Below are positions 18,364-26,613 of a DNA stretch of 64,000 nt, one piece after another. A program made the translations under genes and the position numbers. Below the pieces are notes generated by a model, which made no database searches, was not told where the DNA came from, and was given only the letters and a program-made list of their open reading frames with translations. Numbering within the stretch: position 1 is the first letter of the stretch; each line of letters starts with the position of its first letter. The stretch covers positions 62,001-126,000 of the forward strand of contig NZ_JANZNQ010000004.1 in the NCBI RefSeq assembly GCF_027257955.1, read 5' to 3'. The stretch is from Zhongshania aquatica. Its GTDB lineage: Bacteria > Pseudomonadota > Gammaproteobacteria > Pseudomonadales > Spongiibacteraceae.

Positions 18364-18861
18364 TCAGCTTTCGCTGTCGGCCATCATCTTTTTCAATAAT
18401 CGATCTAAATGTGCTCGCTCATTTGCGCTTAAATTGCGCATTCGGTTTGCGTGCAACTGTCCCATCGGGGCGACAAGTGTTTCAATTAATTCTTTTCCTT
18501 TTGAACTAAGTTGAACCAATAAACTTCGTCCATCTTCGGGACTGGCCGGTCGGCTGATGAGCTTGGCAGATTCAAGGCGATGCAATAATTTAGTCAGGCC
18601 ACCGGAGCTGATCAACAAGGCTTTACATAATTCTGTTGGTGTAATGCGGTGCGGGCTACTTTGCCGTCGCAGCGTTGCCAATGCATCAAACTCTGCACGG
18701 GACAGCTTATAGTTCTGTAGTTCGGCGGTGGTCTGTTTCATGAATACGTCACTCGCCCTCAATATTCTTAGTACTGTGGGTTCTGCTGCTTCATACATTT
18801 CAGGCCAATTATCTAATTGCTGGCGACGCAATTCATCGACGGTGGTACGTTTGTCATCCAT
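18364..18861 (-). CDS. MarR family transcriptional regulator
   Basis: This 165-residue winged-helix protein carries the MarR pattern: LSRAEFDALATLRR (about 53-66), the recognition segment ITPTELCKALLISSGGLTKLLHRLESAKLI, and the wing RPASPEDGRSLLVQLSSKGKEL. It is divergently transcribed from a Bcr/CflA drug exporter gene across a 130-bp region holding two copies of one palindrome, the likely operators. Autoregulation plus control of the exporter, relieved by a small aromatic ligand, is the usual scheme for the family. Confidence 0.85.
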   Translation of the reverse strand: MDDKRTTVDELRRQQLDNWPEMYEAAEPTVLRILRASDVFMKQTTAELQNYKLSRAEFDALATLRRQSSPHRITPTELCKALLISSGGLTKLLHRLESAKLISRPASPEDGRSLLVQLSSKGKELIETLVAPMGQLHANRMRNLSANERAHLDRLLKKMMADSES

Positions 18862-18916
18862 AGTCAGTCTCGTGACTTGTTTTGCGTGCGAATAATGGCA
18901 CCTTCACTTTGGTGAA

Positions 18917-18956
18917 TAGTTGGATTTTATCTTGCTGGAAAGATAAAATCCAACTA
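18917..18956. promoter_or_regulatory. Long palindrome, probable MarR operator 1
   Basis: A perfect 17-bp inverted repeat (arms TAGTTGGATTTTATCTT and its complement) flanks GCTGGA. Its inner part, TTATCTTGCTGGAAAGATAA, is repeated almost exactly 30 bp away. It lies in the divergent promoter region of the MarR regulator and the exporter. Confidence 0.6.
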
Positions 18957-18976
18957 TTATCTTGCCGGAAAGATAA
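18957..18976. promoter_or_regulatory. Probable MarR operator 2
   Basis: TTATCTTGCCGGAAAGATAA differs from the core of operator 1 by one base. The two centres are 30 bp apart, close to three helical turns, so two dimers could bind the same face. This copy ends 15 bp before the exporter start codon. Confidence 0.6.
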
Positions 18977-18991
18977 ATTCCGGAAGTCATT

Positions 18992-20185
18992 ATGCCCCCC
19001 GTTCTGCCGCCTATGCGGTTAATTATTTCCTTGGCGCTCATTTTTACGCTGTCACCACTCGCCATTGATATGTATTTGCCGACGATTCCTGTCATTGCAG
19101 GGGAGTTGGCGGTGCCTGTTCAAAATGTTGCCATTACTGTCAGTCTTTATATTTTAGGTCTAAGCTTTGGGCAGTTTTTCGGTGGGCCAATCAGCGACTA
19201 TCTTGGTAGGCGGCCTGTGCTGTTTTTTGGTTTGGCGGTTTTTGCGCTAGCAAGTTTATGTATTGCCTTCACGGATTCAATCAACATGCTTTGGGCTGCC
19301 CGGTTTATGCAGGCGCTGGGTGGCGGTTTCGCTTCGGTCGTGGTGCCGGCAATTATTCGAGACCATACCGAAGGTCAGGCGACAGCGAAATTGTTCTCGC
19401 AAATTATGTTGATCACTATTATTGCACCGGCAGTTGCGCCCAGTATTGGTACTTTTTTATATAGTGTTAGCGGCTGGCGAATGGTCTTTTTTGTGCTGGC
19501 GGGATATGCCGTCTTGGTTAGCATTATGGTAGCTGCTTTTATTAAAGGTGAGAGTAAGCCGTCGGCATCAGATTCGGCGCCCGCGCGGGAAAGTTTGGTG
19601 GCACGCTATCGCTTTGTGTTAAGTAACGCGACTGCTATGCGTTATCTCGCGTCACAGGGTTTGGCCTTCGGTGTAATGATTACCTTTTTGGCCAATGCAG
19701 CACTGGTATATATTGATCAATTTGGCGCAACCGAAACGCAATTCTCTATGTTGTTTGCGGCGAACGTGGTGACCCTGGCTGTCGCCAATCGCGTGAATAA
19801 TAAATTATTAAATACCGTTCCCGCAGCGCGAATTGTGTCGAAGGCATTAATTTTGCAATGTTGTGCTACGTTTGGCTTGATTTTGATTAGTGGCTTTTCA
19901 CCCTCATTATGGGTGGTGGTGCCACTAATTATGTTGAGTATTGGCTCACTGGGCGGAGTGATGGGGAACTCTCAGGCCTGTGCGCTGCAATTCTTTCCCA
20001 ACCACAGCGGTATTGCGTCGGCCTTGTTGGGCAGCGCGCAGTATTTGATTGGCGGTGTGATTAGTGCAGCGTCGACGTTATTTCTGAGTGACAAGATGTG
20101 GCCGATGACTATAACCATGTTTGCGGCGGCGTTACTTGCCTTACTCATTGTGCCTAAGACTAGTAAAAGTTGCGTAGCTATTTAA
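18992..20185 (+). CDS. Bcr/CflA family multidrug efflux MFS transporter
   Basis: This 397-residue inner-membrane protein has 12 predicted helices. The DHA1 Bcr/CflA signatures are LSPLAIDMYLPTIPVIAGEL (helix 1), the motif A segment GGPISDYLGRRPVLFFGLAVF, and RFMQALGGGFASVVVPAIIRD (motif C region). It exports drugs or metabolites using the proton gradient. CGGAAG lies 5 nt before ATG 18992. It is regulated in all likelihood by the divergent MarR protein through the two palindromes directly upstream. Confidence 0.88.
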   Translation: MPPVLPPMRLIISLALIFTLSPLAIDMYLPTIPVIAGELAVPVQNVAITVSLYILGLSFGQFFGGPISDYLGRRPVLFFGLAVFALASLCIAFTDSINMLWAARFMQALGGGFASVVVPAIIRDHTEGQATAKLFSQIMLITIIAPAVAPSIGTFLYSVSGWRMVFFVLAGYAVLVSIMVAAFIKGESKPSASDSAPARESLVARYRFVLSNATAMRYLASQGLAFGVMITFLANAALVYIDQFGATETQFSMLFAANVVTLAVANRVNNKLLNTVPAARIVSKALILQCCATFGLILISGFSPSLWVVVPLIMLSIGSLGGVMGNSQACALQFFPNHSGIASALLGSAQYLIGGVISAASTLFLSDKMWPMTITMFAAALLALLIVPKTSKSCVAI

Positions 20186-20234
20186 AATACTAGAGCATTG
20201 TTGGCGACTATTAATATGGATATTTGAGCGGCTA

Positions 20235-22937
20235 ATGCGAACGAACATTTTTGGTTTTTTATTCTGTGTGGCCTCACTTGGACTTGCGGGCTGTGGTCAT
20301 AGTGGCTCAGGTGGACTTTCTGATTCGCCATACCCGACTGAAAATGGCAGCGATTTTATCTCCGTTGTGGACGGTCTAGAGCTTAATTTAGCGGAGCAGG
20401 GTGGAAGGCTATTTATTCCGGGTGATGCAGTCGTTGAGGATACGCCAGTCAGTGTCGCTGTCCTTCAGGGTGCAGACTTACCTGATGCAAGTAGGCTGGT
20501 TTCTGCAGTCTATGAATTCTCTCCCACAAATTTAAGTCTTTCTAAAGCCGCGAGCTTAAGCCTGATCGTTCCCGCAACGGTTAACGATAGCGACAGCCTT
20601 TATTTGGCCGAGTTGATTGATGGGCGGTGGCAGGGTATCGCCTCGTCAATGCGGCTTGGTGATACAGTAACGGCGTCGATAAGCCGCTTTGGCATCTACG
20701 CAGTTTTGCGTCGTGAGCCTCGTATCGCTGATAAAACGATTGGCCCCGATTGCGAGGCTGGCGGTACGGAACAGTCGGTTCGATTTATTCATGTTGCGGA
20801 TTTGCATTCTCGATTTGGTTACCGGGAGCAGCTCTACAGCCGTATCAAGGCGGCGCATCTCCAAGCCCTAAGAGAAGAACCCTATACCGTATTTACTAAT
20901 GGCGGCGATGATTTCGAGAAAGGCACTGTTGCTGAGCAGCTTTCTTCCGGTTCAGCTACCATTGCTGCAACGAAGGCGATGGCATTTGATGTGCGCGTGG
21001 TGGGTAATCATGATTATGCGTGGGGGCCAGAACAGCTACTCGAATACTCGCAAGATGACAGTGCGGTAGTGTTGGCCAGCAATACCTGGTACACCGGTAG
21101 CAGCGGTGAATTTGCCGCTGTTGATTTTGCGACGGTGAATGTAGGTTGTATCAAAATTGGCTTTTTTGGTATGACGTCGGTGCCTTGGAATGAATTGGAT
21201 GAGCCAGTAGAGTCGGCGCCTATCCCTGACTTTATTGCTGATTTCTCTATGAATTGGTCCTGGCAGTCTGTGGCCCAGTCTATTGTCGGTCGATATCGCG
21301 GTGATGTGGATTACATGGTTATGTTAAGCCACATGGGGCTTGGGCCTGATGAAGACCTCGCTGCAAAAGTGAGTGGCGTAGACTTAGTGTTGGGCGGTCA
21401 TACCCATGGCGGCGAAAGTTTTGAAACCCTTGATAACGGAACGATGATTGTTCAGCCTGAATTTTATGGTAGAGGCTATACAGACCTAAAGCTGGTGTTT
21501 CGGCTCAGTGACAAGGTTCTTACCGATGTCGATTACAAAACCTACGCAAGCAATGATGTATTAACGGCGGATGCGAATACAGCGGCAAGCATAGACGAGA
21601 TCATGGGGCTTTACGCCCCCGATGCTGAGACCGAAATTGCCGTGTCTGAGAATTTTCCGGATCAACGGGATATTGCCCGAATTGCTGCAGAAGCAGCGAT
21701 GCATGTTCACGGTGTAAATGCTGCATTATTAGACCCGGCTCAGGTGACTGCGCTTTGGTTGCCGGGAAGTTTGAGCCAGGAAGATTTTATCAATAGTTAT
21801 CAGGTAGAGCGTCAGCCTTCGAATACGCCGGGTTTTAATGCCATGTATGCGGTGTCGGTAAGCGGCGCGCAGTTAGAGCAAATGGCGGCTGAGCAGACAG
21901 GATGGTTTGCAAAATTACCATCGCCACTGCAGGCAACCAAAATCTATAAGCTGGTATTACAAAAAGGGCCGGCACTCAATCTAGCGCTATTTTTTCCGCT
22001 AACATTTAATGAGCAAAGTAATCTTAGCGTCTCGTCCTTATCTGAAACGTGGTATGCCCTGGATCAGTACGCGCGATATCGTACAAGTCAGTGTTTACAT
22101 ATTGATACTGACAAGGCGCTTATCGCCTGTAGTCCAAAAACGCAAACTACGGTGTGGCAATTTGATGATTCGGATCAGCCATTTGCAGCAGACTTTGGGC
22201 CAGCGCAATTATCTTTTTTTGATCCCGAGGCAAATGCTAGTAGTGCCGCAGTAACTCGGTTCGTCAGTACTACGGAGCTTGGTATTAGCGATCTTCCAGA
22301 TGGTGCATCAGGGGTGTTGGCGTTTGATGATTACCGACCAGATGAGGGTTTAGTTTTACGACACAATGGCTTGGCCAATGGCGCATTTGCTGAACTCGGC
22401 TTGGTCTCAGATTATACGGTAGTCATGGATTTGTATTGGCCAGCAGCCAGCGACAATCAGTGGCGCGCCCTACTGCAGACCTCACTAAATAATAGCGATG
22501 ATGCTGACATATTTGTTGAAAAGGCCGTTGCGGGTGGTGTCGGCGTGGCAACATCGGGCTCGGGGTATTTTGGTAGTTTACCCGCCGAGAGCTGGCATCG
22601 GGTGGCTTTCGTCTTTTATGCGGCGCCAATAGAAGACGGCGCGGGTGGCACGTTTAAAGTCTTTATTGACGGCGAGTTGGTCGGTGAAAAAACCGCCGGG
22701 GATGTGGGGCAGCGGTGGGCGCTGGATGAGTTTGCCTTGTTGTTCACTGATAACAGTTTTGAAACCGCGCCGGGCTATCTGAATGCACTTTTATTTTCCG
22801 GGCGCGCATTGTCAGACAATGAGATTGTCGTATTAGGGGGGGCATCGCGAAAGCTGGTATTTAGCCCCGATGTGCGCACTCTTAATCAAAGCGTCTTGCG
22901 CCACTACACGTCAGCGCCAGATGTACGCTCACACTAA
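20235..22937 (+). CDS. Metallophosphoesterase lipoprotein (5'-nucleotidase-like) with C-terminal LamG-like domain
   Basis: This 900-residue lipoprotein has its lipobox LAGC at C20. Residues about 40-160 resemble a ZU5/Ig-like stalk. A calcineurin-type phosphoesterase domain follows with every metal motif: HVADLHSRF (D189, H191), NGGDD (about 223-226), VVGNHDY (257-260), LSHMG (H365) and GGHTHGG (387-393). The region about 450-640 corresponds to the 5'-nucleotidase C-terminal domain, degenerate in places. The last 200 residues resemble a LamG/concanavalin-like lectin fold (WRALLQTSL, FKVFIDGELVGE). It probably hydrolyses nucleotides or another phosphoester at the cell surface. It is convergent with the LysR-type gene, 12 bp away. 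Confidence 0.75.
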   Translation: MRTNIFGFLFCVASLGLAGCGHSGSGGLSDSPYPTENGSDFISVVDGLELNLAEQGGRLFIPGDAVVEDTPVSVAVLQGADLPDASRLVSAVYEFSPTNLSLSKAASLSLIVPATVNDSDSLYLAELIDGRWQGIASSMRLGDTVTASISRFGIYAVLRREPRIADKTIGPDCEAGGTEQSVRFIHVADLHSRFGYREQLYSRIKAAHLQALREEPYTVFTNGGDDFEKGTVAEQLSSGSATIAATKAMAFDVRVVGNHDYAWGPEQLLEYSQDDSAVVLASNTWYTGSSGEFAAVDFATVNVGCIKIGFFGMTSVPWNELDEPVESAPIPDFIADFSMNWSWQSVAQSIVGRYRGDVDYMVMLSHMGLGPDEDLAAKVSGVDLVLGGHTHGGESFETLDNGTMIVQPEFYGRGYTDLKLVFRLSDKVLTDVDYKTYASNDVLTADANTAASIDEIMGLYAPDAETEIAVSENFPDQRDIARIAAEAAMHVHGVNAALLDPAQVTALWLPGSLSQEDFINSYQVERQPSNTPGFNAMYAVSVSGAQLEQMAAEQTGWFAKLPSPLQATKIYKLVLQKGPALNLALFFPLTFNEQSNLSVSSLSETWYALDQYARYRTSQCLHIDTDKALIACSPKTQTTVWQFDDSDQPFAADFGPAQLSFFDPEANASSAAVTRFVSTTELGISDLPDGASGVLAFDDYRPDEGLVLRHNGLANGAFAELGLVSDYTVVMDLYWPAASDNQWRALLQTSLNNSDDADIFVEKAVAGGVGVATSGSGYFGSLPAESWHRVAFVFYAAPIEDGAGGTFKVFIDGELVGEKTAGDVGQRWALDEFALLFTDNSFETAPGYLNALLFSGRALSDNEIVVLGGASRKLVFSPDVRTLNQSVLRHYTSAPDVRSH

Positions 22938-22949
22938 GGCGCGGCCTAC

Positions 22950-23828
22950 CTAGCTGTTTTTGCACAGTTCGAGCCAGCGCAATATGCCTTCGCTGCGGTA
23001 TTTTTGGCGGTGCAGAATGAAATAGAAGTAGCGTTTAAAATCGCGGTTGGCTGCGGTGAGCGGCACCAAGCGGCCGCTGTCGAAGGCTGTTTGTAATGAC
23101 AAGGTTGATAGGCAGCCAATCCCTAGTCCGGTTTCGACTGCGCGTTTAATTGCTTCGGTGTGCTGCAACTCAAGACGAATATTGAGCTCGGGTAGAAGTT
23201 CGTGAATTGCGCGATCGAAGGCTTGGCGAGTACCTGAGCCGCCTTCGCGCAGTATCCATTGAGCGGCCAATAAGTCTGCGTCCGTCAGATTCTTTTTAGT
23301 GGCTAGCGGATGTTTCGCGCTGCAAAAAATCTGCAGTTCATCTTCACGCCAACGCGTGACTTCTAAATCTGGGTGATGTAACTCGCCTTCAATTAGGCCA
23401 ATGTCCAAGTCAAAATTTAAGACCTGTTGGCTAATCATGGCGGTATTCGCCACATTTAACTGCACTTTTGCCGCAGGGTGGCGGTTGATGAACTCCGCCA
23501 TGATGTCTACCGCGAGGTAATTGCCAATGGTGAGGGTTGCGCCCACGTTCAATTCGCCGACTTGGTCGTGGCGGCGGAACCCCTGTTCTAATGCCCGCGC
23601 TTGGTCTAGCAGAGCCTCGGCCTGAGGGCGCAGCGCGCGGCCTAATTCATTGATTTGTAGTCGTTTTCCTATTCGATCGAATAGCTGTATGGAAAATTGC
23701 TGCTCAAGGTCTTTTAAGGCACTGGAGGCGGCTGATTGTGACATAGAGAGCTGTTCCGCCGCGCGAGTGATGTTCTCGGTGTGGGCGGCGGCAAGAAAAA
23801 CTTCAAGTTGTCGCAAGGTATAGTGCAT
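22950..23828 (-). CDS. finR: FinR-type LysR family regulator of fpr
   Basis: This LysR regulator of about 292 residues has its N-terminal helix-turn-helix at MHYTLRQLEVFLAAAHTENITRAAEQLSMSQSAASSALKDLEQQF and a standard effector domain. It is divergent from the ferredoxin-NADP reductase gene, exactly as finR is placed beside fpr in Pseudomonas, where FinR activates fpr under superoxide and other redox stress. The symbol rests on this synteny. The chosen start (23828) matches the usual N-terminus; the frame also allows a start at 23855. Confidence 0.75.
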   Translation of the reverse strand: MHYTLRQLEVFLAAAHTENITRAAEQLSMSQSAASSALKDLEQQFSIQLFDRIGKRLQINELGRALRPQAEALLDQARALEQGFRRHDQVGELNVGATLTIGNYLAVDIMAEFINRHPAAKVQLNVANTAMISQQVLNFDLDIGLIEGELHHPDLEVTRWREDELQIFCSAKHPLATKKNLTDADLLAAQWILREGGSGTRQAFDRAIHELLPELNIRLELQHTEAIKRAVETGLGIGCLSTLSLQTAFDSGRLVPLTAANRDFKRYFYFILHRQKYRSEGILRWLELCKNS

Positions 23829-23952
23829 ATTCGCAAAACCGATATGAAAAATCATAATTAGTCATTTTGCCGATAGCATAATCTTCCCGTACAGTGTTGG
23901 CAAGCAAGATGAGAGGCGCGGCTTTGGCGCCAATACGGAAGAGGAGTTTGCA

Positions 23953-24726
23953 ATGAGCAATATAATTTCTGAGCGAGTTACCAGCGTCCATCACTGGAAT
24001 GACACGCTATTCAGTTTTAAGACTAGCCGCGATCCGTCATTTCGTTTTGAAAATGGCCACTTCACCATGATTGGTCTAAAGCAGGGTGAAAGAAACCTGA
24101 TGCGCGCATATAGCATTGTGAGTGCAAATTATGAGGAGGAACTTGAGTTCTTCAGCATAAAAGTAGCCGATGGTCCGCTTACGTCAAAATTGCAGCAAAT
24201 TAAAGTGGGTGATGAGATTTTAATCAGCCGCAAGCCAACGGGTACGCTAGTCGCTGACAATTTACTACCCGGCAAAAACTTGTACCTTCTCAGTACCGGC
24301 ACTGGACTGGCGCCGTTTATGAGTATTATTAAAGATCCCGAAGTGTATGAGAAGTTTGAGAAAATAGTGCTGGTTCACGGCGTTCGTTATGAGAGCGAGC
24401 TGGCTTACCAAGACTTTATTCGCAATCACTTGCCTGAGCAGGAATATTTTGGCGATATCGTGCGGGATAAATTGGTTTACTACCCCACCGTTACCCGAGA
24501 AAAATTTGCAAATCAGGGCCGTCTGACGGATTTAATTCGCAGCGGCAAGTTGATGGCTGACGTAGGCTTACCGGCGCTGAACACAGATGACGATCGCTTT
24601 ATGATTTGCGGTAGCCCCAGCATGCTGAAAGATACGTGCGGCCTCCTAAGCGCAGCAGGTTTTCAGGAAACCCGAGGCGGTCAGTACGGACATTTCGTGA
24701 TCGAGCGAGCGTTTGTAGAACACTAA
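23953..24726 (+). CDS. fpr: Ferredoxin--NADP reductase
   Basis: This 257-residue FAD enzyme moves electrons between NADPH and ferredoxin or flavodoxin. FAD-binding RAYSIVSAN is at 51-59, the NADP-binding GTGLAPF at 116-122, and the bacterial subclass C-terminus reads GQYGHFVIERAFVEH. The length is typical of bacterial Fpr. The divergent FinR-type gene 124 bp away implies redox-responsive control. A strong terminator follows. Confidence 0.92.
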   Translation: MSNIISERVTSVHHWNDTLFSFKTSRDPSFRFENGHFTMIGLKQGERNLMRAYSIVSANYEEELEFFSIKVADGPLTSKLQQIKVGDEILISRKPTGTLVADNLLPGKNLYLLSTGTGLAPFMSIIKDPEVYEKFEKIVLVHGVRYESELAYQDFIRNHLPEQEYFGDIVRDKLVYYPTVTREKFANQGRLTDLIRSGKLMADVGLPALNTDDDRFMICGSPSMLKDTCGLLSAAGFQETRGGQYGHFVIERAFVEH

Positions 24727-24757
24727 TTTTCAGCGCAGTTCTTATCTTGACCTGTTT

Positions 24758-24785
24758 AAAGCCCCTTAGTTGGGGCTTTTTTTTT
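24758..24785 (+). terminator. Rho-independent terminator of fpr
   Basis: AAAGCCCC and GGGGCTTT form a stem with a short loop, followed by nine T residues, 31 bp after the fpr stop. Confidence 0.9.
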
Positions 24786-24919
24786 GCGCGCTCCACTCTC
24801 CGCTGATTAGCGGCAGGGTTTTATTTTGCTATTTATTGCTTGATTAGGTGTTTAGGGTGGAGTCCTGTTAGCAGCCTTGATAAGTTAGAGCACGTCTTTG
24901 TTAATGGCATGAGATCGCT

Positions 24920-26059
24920 ATGTTTAAAAAAATACTACTATCACTCTTCGTACTGATTATTGCTGTGGGTGTGTATCTTAAATTTGGCAATTTGCCTGAG
25001 CCTTTGCCAGCAGACTCGCAAAGTAGCCAGTGGCTGGAACGGGGCATTTACGACGTTACCTATTTTGACGTTGAGCTTGTGGATGATACTCGGCCCACTC
25101 AGAAGAATGGCGATTTTGAAGGTAGTAATGAGCGCCGTTTAGAGACGCGTATATGGTATCCCGAGGGTCTGGTTGGGGCGGCGCCCTTGCTTATTTATAG
25201 CCATGGTTTTATGTCTTCGCGAACCGGCGGTAGCTACCTTGCCGAACATTTTGCCAGTCATGGTTACATTGTTGCCGCCATGGATTATCCACTGACAAAT
25301 ATGCAAGCGCCGGGCGGGCCGCTTGTGAAGGATGTGGTCAATCAACCTGCCGATATCAGTTTTTTAATAGATCAGTTCGTGTCTTGGGACGCAGATCCCA
25401 GTCATCAGTTTTATGATCAGATTGATGAGCGGCGTATTGGCGTTATGGGTTTGTCATTGGGTGGTATGACCTCGACCTTGGCGGCATTTCATCCTCGTGA
25501 GGCAGATTTACGAATTTCTGCTGCTGTGTCTATTGCCGGGCCAGTATTTGTATTTGGGCCTGCATTTTACGGGCATAGGGATATTCCATTCATGATGATT
25601 GCGTCGCCCATTGATGCAATGATTGATTACAAGACTAATGCCGCAACCATTTTGCCCAATGTTAAGGGAGCGATATTAGTGACCATGGACAAGGCGTCGC
25701 ATACCGGGTTCGCGGCGCCAGGGCGCTATTTGCGCTGGTTAGATAATGCGGATTTGTTGGGTTGCTCTATGGTGACCCGTGGACTTGAGAAGACCGCTGA
25801 CGAATCTTGGGCTAGTGCTTTAGGTGGGCCTGAAGAGGGAATTTTGCCAGTGTTGCAAAGCGATTTGTGCACGATGGACCCCTTGCCGCCGGCAATGAAT
25901 CCGATTCGTCAGCAATGGCTGACTACACTGGCGGTCTTTTCCTTCTTTGAATCGCAATTTGCCTTGAGTGAGTTACATCGGCAGGAGGCTCGTGACTACT
26001 TAATAAGTACCTACCCTAAAGAAATCTCTGAGGTCAGTGTAGACTACGCGCCAAAGTAA
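24920..26059 (+). CDS. Alpha/beta hydrolase, dienelactone hydrolase/cutinase-like, exported or membrane-anchored
   Basis: This 379-residue protein has an N-terminal hydrophobic anchor (residues 4-20) followed by an alpha/beta-hydrolase domain. The oxyanion segment is LLIYSHGFMSSRTG (about 93-106). The nucleophile elbow is GLSLGG (about 178-183). A catalytic-histidine candidate lies in KASHTGF (about 258). The ETRIWYP segment is typical of PAF-acetylhydrolase/dienelactone-type enzymes. It should act on an ester in the periplasm. It stands alone; 24786-24919 shows no other gene. Confidence 0.75.
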   Translation: MFKKILLSLFVLIIAVGVYLKFGNLPEPLPADSQSSQWLERGIYDVTYFDVELVDDTRPTQKNGDFEGSNERRLETRIWYPEGLVGAAPLLIYSHGFMSSRTGGSYLAEHFASHGYIVAAMDYPLTNMQAPGGPLVKDVVNQPADISFLIDQFVSWDADPSHQFYDQIDERRIGVMGLSLGGMTSTLAAFHPREADLRISAAVSIAGPVFVFGPAFYGHRDIPFMMIASPIDAMIDYKTNAATILPNVKGAILVTMDKASHTGFAAPGRYLRWLDNADLLGCSMVTRGLEKTADESWASALGGPEEGILPVLQSDLCTMDPLPPAMNPIRQQWLTTLAVFSFFESQFALSELHRQEARDYLISTYPKEISEVSVDYAPK

Positions 26060-26209
26060 ATTTAAATTTCCAGAATTGAGTCCCAGGTCTATCTGCGGAA
26101 ACGATGGCCAGTTATATTGCTGAGTGCAGTAAAGCCACCATCTATAGTGTTGCCGTGGGCGGCGCGAGTATTGGCTAAATTAATAATAATTCGATAAGGA
26201 AGAGAACCG

Positions 26210-26596
26210 ATGACAGTGGCTTTTTGGTGTGTCTTGATAGCATGTTTACTGCCTAATATGACGGCATGGGTATGCGGGTATTTTCGTGGCAAACAGTTCG
26301 GTAAGATAGATAATAAACATCCTCGCGCGCAGTATGCGCAGCTCGAAGGGCCCGGCGCGCGCGCTTTTGCCGCCCAGCAAAATGCCTGGGAAGCCTTGCC
26401 GGTATTTACTGCGGCGGTGGTGATTGCGCATTTGGCGGGTGTCGACCCAGCTAAGTCCGCGATAGCCGCTGAGGTGTTTATCGTCGCACGGGTTTTGTAC
26501 CCCATTTTTTACATCGCAAATAAGGATGCGCTTCGTTCTTTGGTGTTTATTGTCGGCCTTGGTGCCTGCATCTCTTTGTTTGTCATGGCGGCGTAA
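26210..26596 (+). CDS. MAPEG family membrane protein
   Basis: This is a 128-residue four-helix membrane protein. ARAFAAQQNAWEALPVFTAAVVIAHL (about 46-71) and FIVARVLYPIFYIAN (about 87-101) are the MAPEG signature (membrane-associated proteins in eicosanoid and glutathione metabolism). Bacterial members are small glutathione-transferase-like or of unknown role. AAGGAAGAG precedes the ATG. The next gene starts 17 bp after the stop. Confidence 0.85.
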   Translation: MTVAFWCVLIACLLPNMTAWVCGYFRGKQFGKIDNKHPRAQYAQLEGPGARAFAAQQNAWEALPVFTAAVVIAHLAGVDPAKSAIAAEVFIVARVLYPIFYIANKDALRSLVFIVGLGACISLFVMAA

Positions 26597-26613
26597 ATCG
26601 GGTGATAGCAGTG

